NCBI GenBank assembly: GCA_938005675.1
Contig: CALKXH010000061.1
Location: forward strand, 1-40,198
Reading direction: 5' to 3'
From: an uncultured Anaerolineae bacterium
GTDB lineage: Bacteria; Chloroflexota; Anaerolineae; Aggregatilineales; UBA2796
Length of the DNA stretch: 40,198 bases
Position 1 is the first letter of the stretch. The number at the start of each line of letters is the position of its first letter. Shown here piece by piece: positions 39,661 to 40,198 of this stretch. A program made the translations under genes and the position numbers. The notes beneath the pieces are model-generated. The model was not told the origin of the DNA, did no database searches, and saw nothing but the letters and a program-made list of their open reading frames with translations.

Positions 39661-40198
39661 CTAGACACCCTCATGTTGGCGTCTGCCCTGCCGCGCCGCC
39701 CACTTCATGCTCAGCTTTTGGGAGGTCTGCACGGGATGGCTGTGCCGCAGCAGCTCGATGGCGATGCGCTCATCGAGGGCGCGCTTATCGGCGGGCTGCA
39801 CCACGGCGATCTCATCGGCGCGGGTGAGCGCATACGGGTAGCGGTCGGTGATTTGGCACTGGGCGTAGACCAGCGCGTGGACGGCATCGACCAGCGCCTT
39901 ATCGCGGGCGACCCACTGCGGAATCTCGACGCGCGCAAGGTAAGGCGCTTGTCCTGCTGAGGCGGTATTCAGGTAGAAAAAGACGATCTCGTGGGCGGGG
40001 TCGAAGCGGTCTTTGTACTCTTTGTTGAGCGGACTCTGCTGCACCATCATGGCGGAGCGCGCGGCGGGCGGCAGGAGCAGTTTATACAGGTCGGCGTCGG
40101 TCAAGCCCTCCAGCTGCGCCTTCGCCAAATTCGGGGCAGTGATTTCTTCGGGCGCTAGGGTCATCAAATAGAGCGTGTACAGGACAAAACGGCTGGTC
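39661..40198 (-). CDS. NurA-domain nuclease (C-terminal part; start lies beyond the window)
   Basis: An open frame of 178 codons runs in from the right edge (SRFVLYTLYLMTLAPEE) to the TAG at 39661-39663. The C-terminal features fit the NurA fold: VFFYLNTASAGQAPYLARVEIPQW, LVDAVHALVYAQCQITDRYPYALTRADEIAVV and a terminal HPVQTSQKLSMKWAARQG. NurA is a manganese-dependent 5'-3' nuclease that works with the HerA translocase in DNA-end resection. The N-terminal catalytic Asp lies outside the window. The adjacent HAS-barrel gene supports the assignment. The downstream envelope genes are unusual partners. Confidence 0.7.
   Translation of the reverse strand, partial: TSRFVLYTLYLMTLAPEEITAPNLAKAQLEGLTDADLYKLLLPPAARSAMMVQQSPLNKEYKDRFDPAHEIVFFYLNTASAGQAPYLARVEIPQWVARDKALVDAVHALVYAQCQITDRYPYALTRADEIAVVQPADKRALDERIAIELLRHSHPVQTSQKLSMKWAARQGRRQHEGV

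Overview
The window is a GC-rich, densely packed bacterial chromosome segment. It most resembles a member of the Chloroflexota, probably Anaerolineae-like. This rests on gene content: secreted or anchored proteins with Thr/Pro-rich linkers, LysM-L,D-transpeptidase, CAP-domain and beta-propeller proteins, a cytoplasmic GAF-type NarL-family sensor kinase, PspA, and a NurA/HAS-barrel pair. No rRNA, tRNA, CRISPR array, insertion sequence or phage gene was seen. The lineage is an inference from family content, not from a database search.

Layout. Positions 1-4228, minus strand: the start of hypD, alaS, and a shrunken GH38 (alpha-mannosidase)-like protein with a ruined active site. 4366-7420: pspA (+); a DtxR-family regulator (-); and, divergent from the regulator behind a 25-bp palindrome that overlaps a strong promoter, a 64-aa membrane protein coupled to a glycerate kinase. 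7410-13440, minus: a GAF sensor kinase and NarL-type regulator, then a NatA/NatB-like ABC exporter (one ATPase, two permeases) closed by an excellent terminator. 13596-16822, plus: a sugar ABC importer without its own ATPase. 16868-20128, plus: a cell-surface cluster (CAP protein, small membrane protein, propeller lipoprotein, A24 prepilin peptidase). 20114-23528, minus: an unknown protein, a LysM L,D-transpeptidase and a cytoplasmic GH13 enzyme. 23839-28000: rsmI (+), an HTH-less LacI-like sensor (-), a DUF2256 mini-protein (-), and two membrane or secreted proteins (+). 27818-29945, plus: xpt-guaA. 29956-33122, minus: a membrane-anchored, partly degenerate EEP-family protein and a GT4 glycosyltransferase. 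33277-34359, plus: plsX. 34349-40198, minus: a tight six-gene operon of NurA nuclease, HAS-barrel protein, membrane-anchored propeller, M23 peptidase and two tandem secreted CxxPC proteins.

Functional links: xpt and guaA overlap and give salvage from xanthine to XMP to GMP. The sugar importer, GH13 enzyme and LacI-like sensor suggest alpha-glucan or oligosaccharide use. The CAP, L,D-transpeptidase, M23 and propeller proteins point to envelope remodelling.

The most striking global signal is compositional. Reading by eye, I found no GGCC tetranucleotide anywhere in the 40 kb, although GCGC, CGCG and CCGG are common. Local codon choices (CTA or TTA before GCC; GGT or GGA before CCG) look as if they evade it.
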